A stretch of 64,000 nucleotides of DNA, taken from NCBI GenBank assembly GCA_003008705.1, contig PDUO01000028.1, positions 689,214 to 753,213 of the forward strand, written 5' to 3'. Positions 49,286 to 60,863 of this stretch are shown here, piece by piece. Source of the DNA: Pezicula radicicola. Taxonomy: Eukaryota > Ascomycota > Leotiomycetes > Helotiales > Dermateaceae. Position 1 is the first letter of the stretch; every line of letters begins with the position of its first letter. The notes under the pieces were generated by a model, which was not told where the DNA came from, did no database searches, and saw only the letters and a program-made list of their open reading frames with translations. The position numbers and the translations under genes were made by a program.

Positions 49286-50161
49286 ATGGCTGCATGCAAA
49301 GATTGCGCTTCCTGCCCCAACAAGCACCAGAAACACGACGTTGAGATACAAATTGAAGACATAGAATTCGATTTTACGGCAACAGAAACAGAACACAGGC
49401 GACAACCTTTAAAACAAGCAAAATTCAGAATACGAAGCATTACTCCTCCGCGCTGTAGAAGCAAACGAAGCCCTTCGCCTACACTAACTACATCAACCGC
49501 ACCAACTACACCAATTGAAAGCACAATGGGGGCAGAAAAGCAAACACCGTCTGCGCAGCCTCTAACTTCTGGTGGACAACATCATCTGTGGGAGGCTCCT
49601 CATAGCACGCCTGGTGAACATCTTTGGCTTCCACAAGATCACCCAACCAAGACTGTGGAGCCAGTCTATAATCTTAAGATTGATGTGCTAAAGAGCAACG
49701 AATGGCAAGGCGATTGTCCGACCAAGAAATTCGTAAGTCACACCGAAATTTTCGTCCTCCTTTCCCCAGACGTCCAACTTCTCTTCGGTACCTGTTTCAA
49801 CTGGTTTTATGTGGTACCACATACTTTCATTGGCCAGGGTTGGCGAAGAACCAAAGTACGGTATGAGTTACAGGTTATTGACAAATACATTTTGGCATAA
49901 TAGGCTTTCAAATCGGTGCATCACCTTACCTATGCGATCAATCGGCTAGAGCAAGATTTCAAGGGGATGAATATTAGGAAGTATGGTTTGGATCGTCATG
50001 GTGATGCTGATGAGCATGGGGAGAGGGCGAAGGATGGACGCTGCGAAAATGTCACGATTGAGTTTAAGGAGACAGAGACAACTGCCACGTGGAAGGACTT
50101 CCTGGCCAGCTTGTCAGCGCTGGAGAGCGAATGGGACGAAATACAGACGGCGAAGGCATGA
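49286..50161 (+). CDS. Hypothetical protein, low-complexity N-terminal half
   Basis: I do not recognise this protein. The best model is 234 residues in two exons, 49286-49732 and 49904-50161, with a GTAAGT donor and a TAATAG acceptor that keep frame. The N-terminus has a CKDCASC cysteine cluster that could bind a metal, followed by a Thr/Ser/Pro-rich, probably disordered stretch (about residues 45-110). The C-terminal half is more ordered, with KIDVLKSNEWQGDC, HLTYAINRLEQDF and a final amphipathic helix around FLASLSALESEWDEIQ. Without splicing, the first frame would run on to 49900. No neighbour suggests a role. Confidence 0.55.
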
Positions 50162-52242
50162 TTCAGATGAAAGCATACGGTCAGAGTGGAGGTCATGGGC
50201 AAGGACGATGGTGTTCGGGACGGTGGGGGATTTTGTTTTTCCTTGTTGTTAGAACAAAACAGAACAGAACGGATAGCATAGAGGGGTGGTGATTTGACTG
50301 GCATGCTTTTGCCACTGTGGGCGGTGTTTGGTTTATAAGAGGTTTATAAGAGTTTACTAGACATGTAGACAATGGGACTCCCTGGTATTTGACACACTCT
50401 AAGTGTTGATCATTCAGCGAACTGTCAGGTTGACAACCAACCGTCACCCGAAGGCTATGTCATCGGGGCTTTGAATGGAAAGGAAACTATAAACTTGCGA
50501 ACTTGCGAGCCTGCAAGGTGTATTTTCCACATCGGAACCATGCGAAGCGAAGCATTGGGCGTGTTTTGCTAATCATAAAGAATACGGAATAACAGACGGC
50601 ATATGGAATATCTACAATACCAAGAACAGCACCATCACTAACACTGACAGATATGCCTGGGATGAATCCAAGTACCTTTCCCATACCGTCACAACGACTA
50701 GTTCTTGGTGAGTTATCGTTTCTACTTATCCTTTAGATTTTAAGGGAGAAGCTAGAAAAGTAAAAAATAAAAATAAAAGTACGAGCCAAGTTGTTGTTGT
50801 TCTGGTTCTCTTATGCACTAAATGGTAATTTCTTGTGCCTTTCGTACTTTGGTACGGAAGTACTTGGGGTTTTCGTCGTTTTCGTACCTGGTGATACTGT
50901 CTAGTGGAAGTATTTTAGGTACCTGGTACAAAGTACTTCCGTACGAAAGCTAGAAAGGTACGAAAGGTACATAGTTACATACAGGGGGAGGCTACCGGGT
51001 TGAGACTCGAGACAGAGGCTGTTACGGGTTCTGCGGGGACGGCTACGAAACCCGAAGCAATTTAACATGGTGATGCGATGCGTACATGCAGTTTCTCAGC
51101 ACTTTTCGTGCGATGGAGTGCGTGGTTCAACTATGCGGTTGGCCTGCCCTAAGAATGTGGCAAGGTATTGGAAGTATTTGGTGGTGGTTGATGTGATGCG
51201 ACCTGGGTGTATATTTCGTGGTAGAGGATGTGCACGAAGACCCAGGTTATACTGTTCATGACCTGAGGAAAACATCTCCCGGTTGCTTAGCCCGCTGAGC
51301 TTACTGAACTGACTGAGTACCGATAGGGGACCTCGCCAAAGAGCGGGAACCCCCGAAACTCTTTTTCAACTTCCTGTCTTCTTTTCTTTTCCTCTCTCTC
51401 CTCCAAGAACTTCGTCTATCATATCTCCAACATCACAAGACTTTTTAGTGATACAGCCGCGTATCTCCCATTTTAGACCCCCCCCCAATCCTTCCCGCCA
51501 ACAGCACATCTTTCATCTCATATTTCTTCATCTCAAGTCTCCCTCTCCGTCATTCTCCCGTTCCTCTGCGGACCATCTGATGGTGGCTGTTACATTTCTG
51601 GCTTGGCGCATGAAGGCCGGGAACACGCTGGACCGGCTCGTGGCCTCTTGAAACTGCTGTCCAGTCCCAAGTCCTGTCACAGCTGTCAGAACTCTAGACA
51701 CTATCGCGCCAATCCTGCCCCGAGGCGACCGAAGAGGATCGCAAACATGTGGAAGAGGCGGCTTTTTTCCCTTTTTCTAGATGAGGTGGCCCGTCTGATC
51801 GTCGGCTTTGCATCTCGAGTGTGGATGTAAATGGATTGATGGCCTTCCTATGGTCAATGCCATAAGCTCAAAGCTCTTCAAGCTTTCCGCGCCAGGTTCC
51901 TTTTGAGAAAGTTGGGAGCCTCTTGCGGCGCATTCTGGTCTGTGGCCCAAGGTGATCCGCGACGATGGATAGCCATTTTGGGAGAGTTCGGGATGGATAG
52001 CTGAGCCGACCCCCTCCGCTATGTTCTGTTGATATTACCTCTGTGATATGGCGCTCAATGTCTGTGATCATGGTTTAGAACCATAGCACTTCCCATCTCT
52101 GCTTCTTGTGCTACCGTTAATTCTTGCTCTGCGGGCCATGATGCTGCTTCTACGACCTACATCTTCTACTTCTTTGTAATCTATTCTGTTCTGTTCCGTT
52201 TCCACTACTGTTAATACTTGCTATATTTCAAAGAGTTCTGTT
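50162..52242. other. 2.1 kb spacer with inverted repeat; long leader of the membrane-protein gene
   Basis: No supported gene. The right half (51350-52240) is pyrimidine-rich with TTCT and CCTCTC tracts, fitting a long promoter or 5' leader for the gene starting at 52243. An inverted repeat lies at 50839-50949 (separate entry). Confidence 0.45.
50839..50949. repeat. Inverted repeat with GTAC-rich arms
   Basis: The left arm (50839-50865) is CTTTCGTAC, an 8-base insert, then GGAAGTACTT. The right arm (50931-50949) is the exact reverse complement of the two parts joined. Extra AAAGGTACGAAAGGTAC units follow at 50954-50970, and a close copy sits at 54625-54644. It could be a small non-autonomous element or a recombination scar. 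Confidence 0.6.
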
Positions 52243-54558
52243 ATGAGCTCTCAGTCCTCGCTGGGAGAGGAAGTTTTGGCTTTTAGCCTTTTTTTTCCTC
52301 ACATGGAACAATCATCTCAGAAAGAGTCTCCAATTTCGGACAATACTTCATCGAGGACGACAGGAGCTGCTTTGCGAGCCCTTGAAGAGGCTCCAGATCC
52401 ACTCATCACAGCACCCCCCGAGCTACGTCTACGAAATGCCATTCCCGAACCTCAAGCCAATAATTGCCAACAGGCCTCGCAGTCCGCACAGCAAGCACAG
52501 CAATCTGCTTCTCAGGCTGCCCAGCAAGCTTCTCAACAAGTGCAGCAAGCCTCACAACAAGCACAGCAATCCATACAGCAGGCTCAACAACAAGCATCCC
52601 AAGCTGCTTCGCAAGCGTCCTCATCAGCATCGAGAGCCATAACAGATGCACAAAATAGCGCGAATCAGTCGATAGCGGCTGCTACTAGGAGCGCAAGCGC
52701 GGCTATGGCCTCTGCTAGCTCACTTGTTGCAAGTGTGCAATCATCGGCGTCGCAAGCAATAGCTTCAGCTCAAGGGAGGATGTCACAGGCCCAAGCTAGT
52801 CAGTCGTTAGCACAGGTAAGCTCTATATTCGTTTTGGTCAATGGTCACTCGCAGACAGAAACGAGGGCAACTACAAGAGTGAGCATTAACCATTCTACAG
52901 AGTCAAGCATCAAGCGCGGTTCTCCAAGCAGGAGCTGCTGTCGCAGCCGCCACAGGTATGTTTACAGTAACCGCTTTGTTGTCGTCTTTGATACAACGAG
53001 TCAGAAAGTTGACACTTTATTTAGGATCTGCTGCAGCTGCCGGTTCGTCATTTCTAGCTGCTGCTGCTTTGGCCACAAAAAGTGCGGATGCTTCGGTTTC
53101 CGCAATTGGGGTAGGTTCATACAATACACACAGACGGTGTTTGTGATTTTGGCTGATAATCTGTGGCAGGCACAAGCATCATCCCAGATTCAACAAGCGG
53201 GCGTACAAGTAACAGCATCGCAAGTTCAAGCTGTCACCGCGACACAAGCAGCCCTTGCTATTGTTGGAAGTGTGATCGCGTCCGCATTAATAACAATCTT
53301 AATCTACTTCCTCATCGTACGCAACAAGAGGAAAAGAAAGAAGGCAAAGAATGGTCGGTCACGTGCTAGATCCGATGCTCGCCGGGATATGCCATCCCCA
53401 GGAACGATGACGGGTTATACTGGAGATAACAAATTCCCTACTTTGGACCAAGATGGAGCCACAGTAGTCGCAACGCCGTCACAAGATACCGGCGTATCAA
53501 GAACCTCTGATAATTCTTTCTCTCTCTTTCCAAAACAGACATCAGGTGATAATCCCGCCATCAAATCGACGACGGTGCCATGGAATCCATCAAAGCCACC
53601 AAAAGCCCCTCGCTTAAAATCATGGTTAAACATCCAAGAAGTATCGCCATTTGGCCCAATCAAGTTACCAACGGACGATAAATCGAGTAAAGGACCAATG
53701 GGAGGTCAGCTCAAATCACCTTTACGGAAATTCGACAATACATCCGGACCAAAAAGCCCTTTCAGACTCGCCATGGAAAAGCCAATAATAGCTCCAGAGA
53801 TAGCAAAAGCAGTACAAATGCAACCCAAGAAGCCCGTACAAATCGTCCAACGAAACGTCTCCAAGCTCTCCAAATCAGCTAGCCCTGAAAACCTCAGCAG
53901 AGAAAGTACCCCAAAACAAGAACCTGGGCCTGTAGTCATGATTCCAGAGGAAAAGGAGCCTCCTCGGGAGAACGCGACAATACCACAGAGGGAGCTAAAT
54001 CCTCCCATTCACGCTCCAGATGAAGTCAGGGTTTCATACAGGGATCTAGTAAGAGAAAGTCGTGCCAGTGTCTGGACTGATGAAATACCCTACGAATCAC
54101 CATCTACACCACCTGCTGCACCCGTAGGTCCTGCGTCTGTAACACGAAGCTATCCAATGCAATTACCACCTCCCCAAGGCCCGGTCCGTAATACAGCCGA
54201 ATGGTTTGCAGCTCAGACACGTAACTCGACGGTTTCTCAAGATGACGGTGCTGGCGGTGCTGGTGGTGTGAATAAGGGCATAGGTGTGAGGAATGATAGA
54301 GGTTCTATTGCTAGTAGAGCTAGTCAGTTTCCTCCGGGTGGGAGAAGGGATACGCAAGCGTTGGGAAGGATGGGCTTACCGAGTGGACCGGGTCCTAGAG
54401 GTAGAGCGTATAGTATGAAGGCTGATACTAAACCTGAGATGGGTCAGTTGGGACAGATGAAGGATGAATTTGATTTGGGTATGTTGCGTAATGGTGCTGG
54501 TGGGTTTGAGAGTAATAGGAGTACAATATATACACCGGGCGTTGGGAAAGCTCTTTGA
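52243..54558 (+). CDS. Single-pass membrane protein with Ser/Gln/Ala-rich ectodomain
   Basis: A 700-residue protein in four exons: 52243-52815, 52901-52955, 53025-53110 and 53170-54558. Residues about 70-235 are almost only Ser, Gln and Ala in heptad-like runs (QQASQ, SAQQAQQ), predicted to be a long helix or coiled coil. One transmembrane helix follows (about 266-288, AIVGSVIASALITILIYFLIV) and then a strongly basic stop-transfer NKRKRKKAKN. The tail of about 400 residues is Pro/Ser/Lys-rich and disordered-looking, ending in YTPGVGKAL. The plan resembles fungal wall-stress or mucin-like sensors, but no WSC or cysteine-rich domain or clear signal peptide is seen, so this is only an analogy. 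The three introns together are 213 nt and the unspliced frame is open throughout (771 codons). An internal Met at 52303 is an alternative start. Confidence 0.75.
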   Translation: MSSQSSLGEEVLAFSLFFPHMEQSSQKESPISDNTSSRTTGAALRALEEAPDPLITAPPELRLRNAIPEPQANNCQQASQSAQQAQQSASQAAQQASQQVQQASQQAQQSIQQAQQQASQAASQASSSASRAITDAQNSANQSIAAATRSASAAMASASSLVASVQSSASQAIASAQGRMSQAQASQSLAQVSSIFVLVNGHSQTETRATTRVSINHSTESSIKRGSPSRSCCRSRHRYVYSNRFVVVFDTTSQKVDTLFRICCSCRFVISSCCCFGHKKCGCFGFRNWGRFIQYTQTVFVILADNLWQAQASSQIQQAGVQVTASQVQAVTATQAALAIVGSVIASALITILIYFLIVRNKRKRKKAKNGRSRARSDARRDMPSPGTMTGYTGDNKFPTLDQDGATVVATPSQDTGVSRTSDNSFSLFPKQTSGDNPAIKSTTVPWNPSKPPKAPRLKSWLNIQEVSPFGPIKLPTDDKSSKGPMGGQLKSPLRKFDNTSGPKSPFRLAMEKPIIAPEIAKAVQMQPKKPVQIVQRNVSKLSKSASPENLSRESTPKQEPGPVVMIPEEKEPPRENATIPQRELNPPIHAPDEVRVSYRDLVRESRASVWTDEIPYESPSTPPAAPVGPASVTRSYPMQLPPPQGPVRNTAEWFAAQTRNSTVSQDDGAGGAGGVNKGIGVRNDRGSIASRASQFPPGGRRDTQALGRMGLPSGPGPRGRAYSMKADTKPEMGQLGQMKDEFDLGMLRNGAGGFESNRSTIYTPGVGKAL

Positions 54559-54752
54559 ATTGTGGGAAGGGAGAGAGGTGGCGGGTAGGTTGGGTGACGT
54601 GGAGAAGAGCTCGGGACTCGCCTGAAGGTACGAAAGGTACGAAATATGTGAAAGGTATATAGTAATGGAAGCGTTGTTGAATCCCATTTAGTCTTCTAAT
54701 GGCTCAATATTAAGAATGCTTATCTCTGCCCTCTATGACCTACTATCACAAC

Positions 54753-56755
54753 CTATGCAGCTTCGTTTGATTTGGCATTTCCCCCAAGTTCTGTGTCGAC
54801 ATTGGCTGGATGGTTGAAGCTTAAAAACTGGTCGTTGTCAAGTAAACCAGATACCTCTTCAAGCGCTTGTCCAAATGTCTCTGGGAAGATGAAAAACACG
54901 AATGCTGTTTCGAAGGCGAGCCAAATTACATATACCTAGATTGTGTGACGATTAGTACTATGAGACGTGCTCTAGTCTAGGAAAGATGCTTACAATATAG
55001 TATTTCCAAGATATTCCCTCCAGGGCAATCGGATTAACCTAGATCAATGAGTCAAATCCACGGTGAAGTTAGGAATTATCAGACTTACAAAAGTGTTGAA
55101 GAACCCAGCTATATAACAAACCAGGTTGAGGAATGCCACTCCAACAACTCGGATATTGTAAGATAAAACTGTGGTGAGATGTAAGCATAAACACTCCCGA
55201 ACTCTTAAGATGTAAAAGATCAAAACTTACACTCAATCGGAAAGGCATAAGCCAACGAGTTGAATCCCCAGTTATAACCGGTTTGAAACAGAAATACAAA
55301 AAAGATCACCGAAACTGCAGCTCCCTTGTTGTCGGGATCTTTGAATATTATAGAGCTTCCGATCGTAATAGATAAGAACGAAAAGAACATAACCAACGTC
55401 GACGTCAAGAATTGCGTTCGTCGTCTAACCCAGCCAGCCGCCCATGATGCAACCAAACAAGTTACAAATGAGACAATCTGAAGGATCCCATTAATAAGAG
55501 TTTGCGAACCCTCAGAAGTAACACCAACAGCATCCAACATTCGCGAAAGATAATACGAGACAAGTCCATTTCCCGAGAAATTCATAGCTTGACCAATAAA
55601 GACCAAAAGCACCAACCGTTTTCGATTCTGCGGTTTTCTGAAAAGTTCCAACCATGCTGATTTATTAGCCATCTGTTCAATCTTAATAGCATCGAATATC
55701 TCCTTCAATTGAGCAGTAACAAGCGGATGTTCGGCATCACCATTCGTATGCGCATTAGCAATTACCAATTTAGCATCATCCAACCTATCTTTCGAAACTA
55801 ACCATCTCGGAGATTCCGGTACGAACCAGAGAGCTGATAAATTTAAGAGAGCGAAGGCTCCTTGTAGATAACTTGGTATTCTCCATCCGTAGGTATTGTT
55901 TAGTCGAAATGTTCCGTATGTTATCCATGCTGCTGCTATTGCTCCTAGATAATACATTCCGTTGTGTAATGAGGTTATGATTTTTCTGTCTCGTGGATGG
56001 GATAGTTCTGCTATGAGGATGGGTGCGCTGTTATTTGCTATTGAGGTTGCTAGACCTAGGACTATTCGGGCTGCGCTGAACATTCCGACTTTTTGGGGGG
56101 TTTTTGGTGTTAGAAAGGAATTTTTGATGGTGAGGTTGTGGTGGGATATTGGATTTGGTGGGATGGGGAATGAGATGAGGGAATTTACTACGTACCACTT
56201 TGAGATGCTCCTTGTAGAATTGTACCTATTATCATGAATGTTGCTCCGATCCAGATTGTGGCTTTGCGTCCCCAGCGGTCGGCTATATATGGGACTATTG
56301 GGAATGCTAGGATTGATCCTATCCAGAGTGATGCGTTGAGTAAACCCGTTATTGCGGCGGTTGGTTTGAAGACTTTATTCGTGGTTTCTATGTTAGTTGA
56401 AGTTTTTAAAAATGTAGTTATTGGGATACGAACAGTTTTCAAATGTATCTAGTGATTGGAGACCATTTAACATGGATCCATCATATCCAACTGTTGCGCT
56501 CACTTTATATGTATGGGTCAGTATGTAAGTTTCTGAATCTTAGAATGTGTATTAAGGGTAAGGTTTTTTTGAAAATTTACCGAAGAGAACACCTGGTATA
56601 ACTGCTAAGTATGTCTTTATTAATCCTCGATTTCGATAAAGTGGCTGTGATGGATATTGTAGTAGAACTTCGGCTACTGTTAAACTTCCTGGTGTCCCAT
56701 TGACTTCGGTGACAACACCTGGTGGGGTTTCCTTCTCTGTTTGTAAAGCTGTCAT
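54753..56755 (-). CDS. MFS sugar transporter (hexose/lactose-permease-like)
   Basis: A 12-helix sugar porter of 528 residues in seven exons: 56755-56581, 56502-56434, 56372-56196, 56088-55231, 55168-55089, 55038-54994 and 54935-54753. Sugar-porter signatures are YDGSMLNGLQSL in helix 1, DRWGRK in the 2-3 loop, ARIVLGLA in helix 4, PESPRWLVSKDR at the end of helix 6, NWGFNSLAYAFPIE and the closing PETFGQALEEV after helix 12. The set is complete. The acceptor of exon 3 (AATAAAG before 56372) was chosen because the nearer ATAG would create a stop. It is convergent with the membrane-protein gene, 194 bases apart. The transported sugar is not readable. Confidence 0.93.
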
Positions 56756-57855
56756 CTTTTACTTAGGATCTGTTGTTAGGCTGTGAAATAATTCATAGGT
56801 GCACCCAAAATAAAAAGATTAACAAAACAGATTGCCTTTAGGTTCTAGTTGATATGGAAGTTTAAATACATTTCCCCCCACGTTGAAAAGGTAAATGATT
56901 GAAGTTATCTTAATATCACGCAATACTGTTCACTCTTCATTGTTAAAGATGAGCTTGCTAGATTTCTATTGAAGCAAGGACACTCTTGGCTAATGCTAAT
57001 ATGTAGTTGCAAATTCGCAATATTATAATGCTATTTTGCTCGTTAGTGGGGTGGACGTTCTGTTGTAACCTAAGTATTAATGTTTCGAAGATCTCGAGAT
57101 TTTTTTATAAATAGGATCCTATTCATGAATAGAGCACTTATATATACAAATTTAGTTGTTTAAAAACTTTGATACCGAGAAGGAATCAATATAAATAACA
57201 CTTTGTAGCTAGAAAATAATTGTCTTGTAATTCAGAATTAAAAAAAACATCTTCCTAACTAAATTTAGGTCATAACAAATGAAGCCTTTTCTATTGTTTT
57301 AAATTGTATTGCAATTGAATGTAGAGACACCGGTAATTGTTGTTGTTAAGGTAGCAGATCTATTTCTCTTGTTACTTGTTAGTCGGGAATCGCTAAATTC
57401 ACATCTTAATTTGCCGCTGGGATGGAACGATACAGTTGGCCGGGCCCTAAGCCGGCAGGCAGGTACCTAACGGAACCGTAGCATGACTTCTAGGAACAAG
57501 TCGAAAGCGAACGACTCTATGCCCATTCCCGGAGAAGGTCAAAGTAGTTCTCTTATTATTCCCGAGACATTCTTATCTCCAATACTCATGTACAAACGGT
57601 TCCACTCTGTAGAACGACATATTGATCCACGATTAGCTCATCAAAAACGACCTAAAAGCCTGTAATGACAACACTATTGCTCCCGGATTCAACTCCCCAA
57701 AAAGAATAAAATGACATGACTATATCTAAATTTCCCTTTCTTAAAAAGGGAGTAGAATCAGATAAAAACAGAGGGAGAGAGCCAAAGTAGAATTTACAAA
57801 ACTTGCGAGAAATCTTCTAGAAAATCCTCCCCGGCACTAAATTGTAAAGCGAAAC
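56756..57855. other. Divergent spacer, sugar transporter / FMO
   Basis: 1.1 kb, AT-rich. A 60-codon frame at 57483-57665 has an ATG but no motif or splice context and is not called. Both flanking promoters lie here. Confidence 0.4.
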
Positions 57856-59545
57856 ATGACAATTCCCAACTATCGCCGGGTCGCTGTGATTGGTGCAGGA
57901 CCATCTGGTCTTGCAGCTGTTCATGCCCTGATATGCGAGAAACAATCGGATGTTATACGAGTTTTTGAACGAAGAGATCGTACTGGTGGAACTTGGTGAG
58001 CATTTTCATTTTATGTTGTAAAAAAAAGTACTGTTATAAGATTTTTAAAGAGCGACTAAAGGGATGAAGTCTCTCTAGAAAAGTTTACACATGATTCAAG
58101 ACTATTGCTAATATAATGCTTCGAATCAAACAGGATATATGATGCAGAGCCTGATGTTTTCCCATCGCCTGAGTCTGAATCAACTACCAAGCCATCGGTG
58201 CCATCTGTGATTCCAAGCTTCGCACCACCAGCGCCTGAGGATACTACACGTCGTACGGGTATATATGATGCTTTAGATAGCAATGTCGGCGCGGAGGTTA
58301 TGTCATTCACACATACACCCTTCCCTCGCATCAACTCAGCGGTAACAGTGGAGCGCTATGGACCAAACAATCCAACTCGTCCATATCAAGTCGTAGCAGG
58401 TTATGTAGAGGACTTGTTCATCGATTACCTTCATTTAGTCACTCTGAATACAACAGTAGAGAAGTTAGAAAAGGAAGGTGATGAATGGGTAGTTACACTA
58501 CGTCAGTCCGCAAGGCAGTATCGTGGACAGGAACTCGATTACTGGTGGACAGAACGCTTTGATGCTGTCATTGTAGCATCGGGTCACTACACTGTTCCTT
58601 ATGTTCCTGCTATCACTGGTCTAGCAGAATTCAAAAAGAAGTATCCGGGCAAACTTGAACACTCGAAGTCATTTCGTACGGCGAATGATTATGTTGGAAA
58701 GGTATTCATCACCCACTTTATCAAGAACTCTGTATCCGATCTCTAACTTTCAATAGCGTGTTGTTGCAGTAGGAGGCAATGTCTCAGCCAGCGATCTCGT
58801 AATAGACCTTCATTCGATTGTGAAAGGTCCACTTTATGTCTCCCAGCGCGGCAACAACGAAGCCCTCAAGAGTGTCTGGAATCTTCGTAATGTCCGCATC
58901 GTACCAACTATTAAAAACTTATCACTTGAAGATAACGGAACAGTGGAATTTGAGAACGGCGTGAAAGTTTCCAATATTGATAAGATCGTTTTCGCTACTG
59001 GTTATCGACTTTCTTATCCTTTTATACAACCTGATCCTGTGACGAGACAGAATAGGCTTGCTGGCTTTTATCAGCATATATTCAAGATAGGGGATCCATC
59101 ATTAGCTGTTATCGGACAGGTATGATTTTCCATCCCGACAACAACTTTATTGTCCTGAACACTGGCTGACTGATTTAAACCGGTTTAGGTAAGAGCGGCC
59201 TTGAGTTTTCGAGTCTATGAATATCAAGCTGTAGCTGTAGCACGTGTCTTTGCCGGACGAGGAACACTTCCAGATATCAACAAGCAAAAGGATTGGGAGA
59301 CAAAAAGACTGGCGTATAAAGGCGACACGACTATATTTCATGAGATTGCTCCTGATCTTAAGGAGTATTTTGAAGATTTGAGGAATATTGCTGGACCACC
59401 GGCTAGGGATAGTGATGGTTATGATTTGCCGCCGTATAATGATAAGTGGGCTGATAAGGGATTTGAAGTCTTGGCTTTGAAGGAGAAATATGCGAAGAGT
59501 TTGGGACCTGCTGCTGATGAGATTGTATTGAGAGCTAAGCTGTAG
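57856..59545 (+). CDS. Flavin-containing monooxygenase (FMO-like)
   Basis: An FMO of 475 residues that would oxygenate a soft nucleophile (N or S) or a ketone using FAD and NADPH. Four exons: 57856-57995, 58134-58701, 58757-59119 and 59189-59545. The FAD motif GAGPSG lies at residues 13-18, with ERRDRTGGTW following. The NADPH motif VVAVGGNVSASD opens exon 3. The second FAD region is KIVFATGYRLSYPF. The FMO fingerprint FxGxxxHSxxF appears in the fungal form PGKLEHSKSF. The third NADPH-loop glycine is replaced by Asn (GGNVSAS), as in many fungal FMOs. Its neighbours are a transporter and a lipid desaturase, giving no clear pathway. Confidence 0.9.
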
Positions 59546-60863
59546 AGTCAGGTTTATTACTATGTTGGTACATAGCTCTGTAAATACTTTGCAATTCAGA
59601 CCGTATTGCTTCAAGTTTAGATATAGTATAGTACCAACAACTAGTTTAGAAAAGTGAGTAAAGCGAGAACAAAAGAGCTGAAGATGTTAGTAAATGTATT
59701 TAATAGGGGAAAAGCAACCCGAGCAGCTTCTCCTGTTCGTAGTCGAGAGAATCGAATAATCAAAGTTGTAATGTAGTCCTTGAATTCTATCTTGCAAATA
59801 GTAAGAATGATTCTTTGAAAAAACCTACCTAATTCTGAAAATGCGACAGGAGAAGCTTAACCGGCAATACCATACTGACGAGGGTAAACGTTCCAGGTAC
59901 TATCATCTGATCAAATGTAGCATTGTATCTCTGTAAAGTCGATATTGGTTCAAAAATCTCTGAAGCGGACTGGCTCTGCCAGCTTGCTGTATCTTGTGGA
60001 AGAGTGTTTGAGAAGGTGTTCAACTTCAAGTCGATGAGTTGACAGCGACGGGGAATTGCAGAGGATTCAGCTTAATCCCAACGCACTCATATATCACTCG
60101 GAATAAATAATAAATGCCAAGACCGCCGTGTTGAAGCGAGCTCTTCAGGGGCTCGGCTAATAACCGCTGTCACCAGCTCTGACCGTGATACCGAGGCAAG
60201 CTTCAAAAACAAACAAATGCGGCACCGTGACATCGTACCGACAAGCGATGTTGGGAACGTTCTGCGAAGTACTTCGTAGAGTGGCGGTAAACGTAGGCGA
60301 GTCCCCCAATTACGGTGCCAACTACGCGCCAGCCTACGATGAATGGGGTCCAAAAACTTTGATTTGGATCCACTCCCAAGGCCAAGTGGCGTGACATCAA
60401 AAGCATAGATCATCCCAAGCTGATGGACTTTTGGTGGATCTCGGCCATTGGATTTATTTTCGGACGAAAGGCTTGTGGGGGATGGGCACTGATAGAATTG
60501 TTGGGAGTCCAGTCTGCAACTGTTGAAATGCTATTGCTGGCTGGTGGTCCTCATATTATGAATGCATTTCCAATGGGCTAATTACTGTGCTGGTCCGCTT
60601 TTTGCCATTGGCTGATTTTTGGATTATGCTGCCACAAATGACAACATTTAACCTACCACTTGAAATTTTGTTGAAGATTCGGGGCAACAACGACCCTTTT
60701 CTTCATGGAAGAATCAGGTGATTCTAGTTGAGATTCCTAGTTGGCTTCATTTGGGGATGTTGGACCTCAGCCCTACTGCTCTCCTTCATATGAAGCTGAC
60801 TTCCACCCCCAAACAATTTCATTTGTGTTTCTCAGTCATCAGTCACCAACTCACTGCTTCAGC
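59546..60863. promoter_or_regulatory. Spacer and promoter of the desaturase gene
   Basis: About 1.3 kb with no supported frame. A more GC-balanced patch (60080-60420) has open frames on both strands but no protein motif. The last 300 bases are the likely desaturase promoter and leader. Confidence 0.45.

Noticed and set aside
52243..54558. Reading the whole 771-codon frame as one exon
   Set aside because: Three good GT-AG pairs exist and splicing replaces Cys/Arg-rich stretches with Ala/Ser/Gln sequence that continues the flanking pattern.
57483..57665. 60-codon frame with an ATG
   Set aside because: No motif, no splice context and a length expected by chance; not called.
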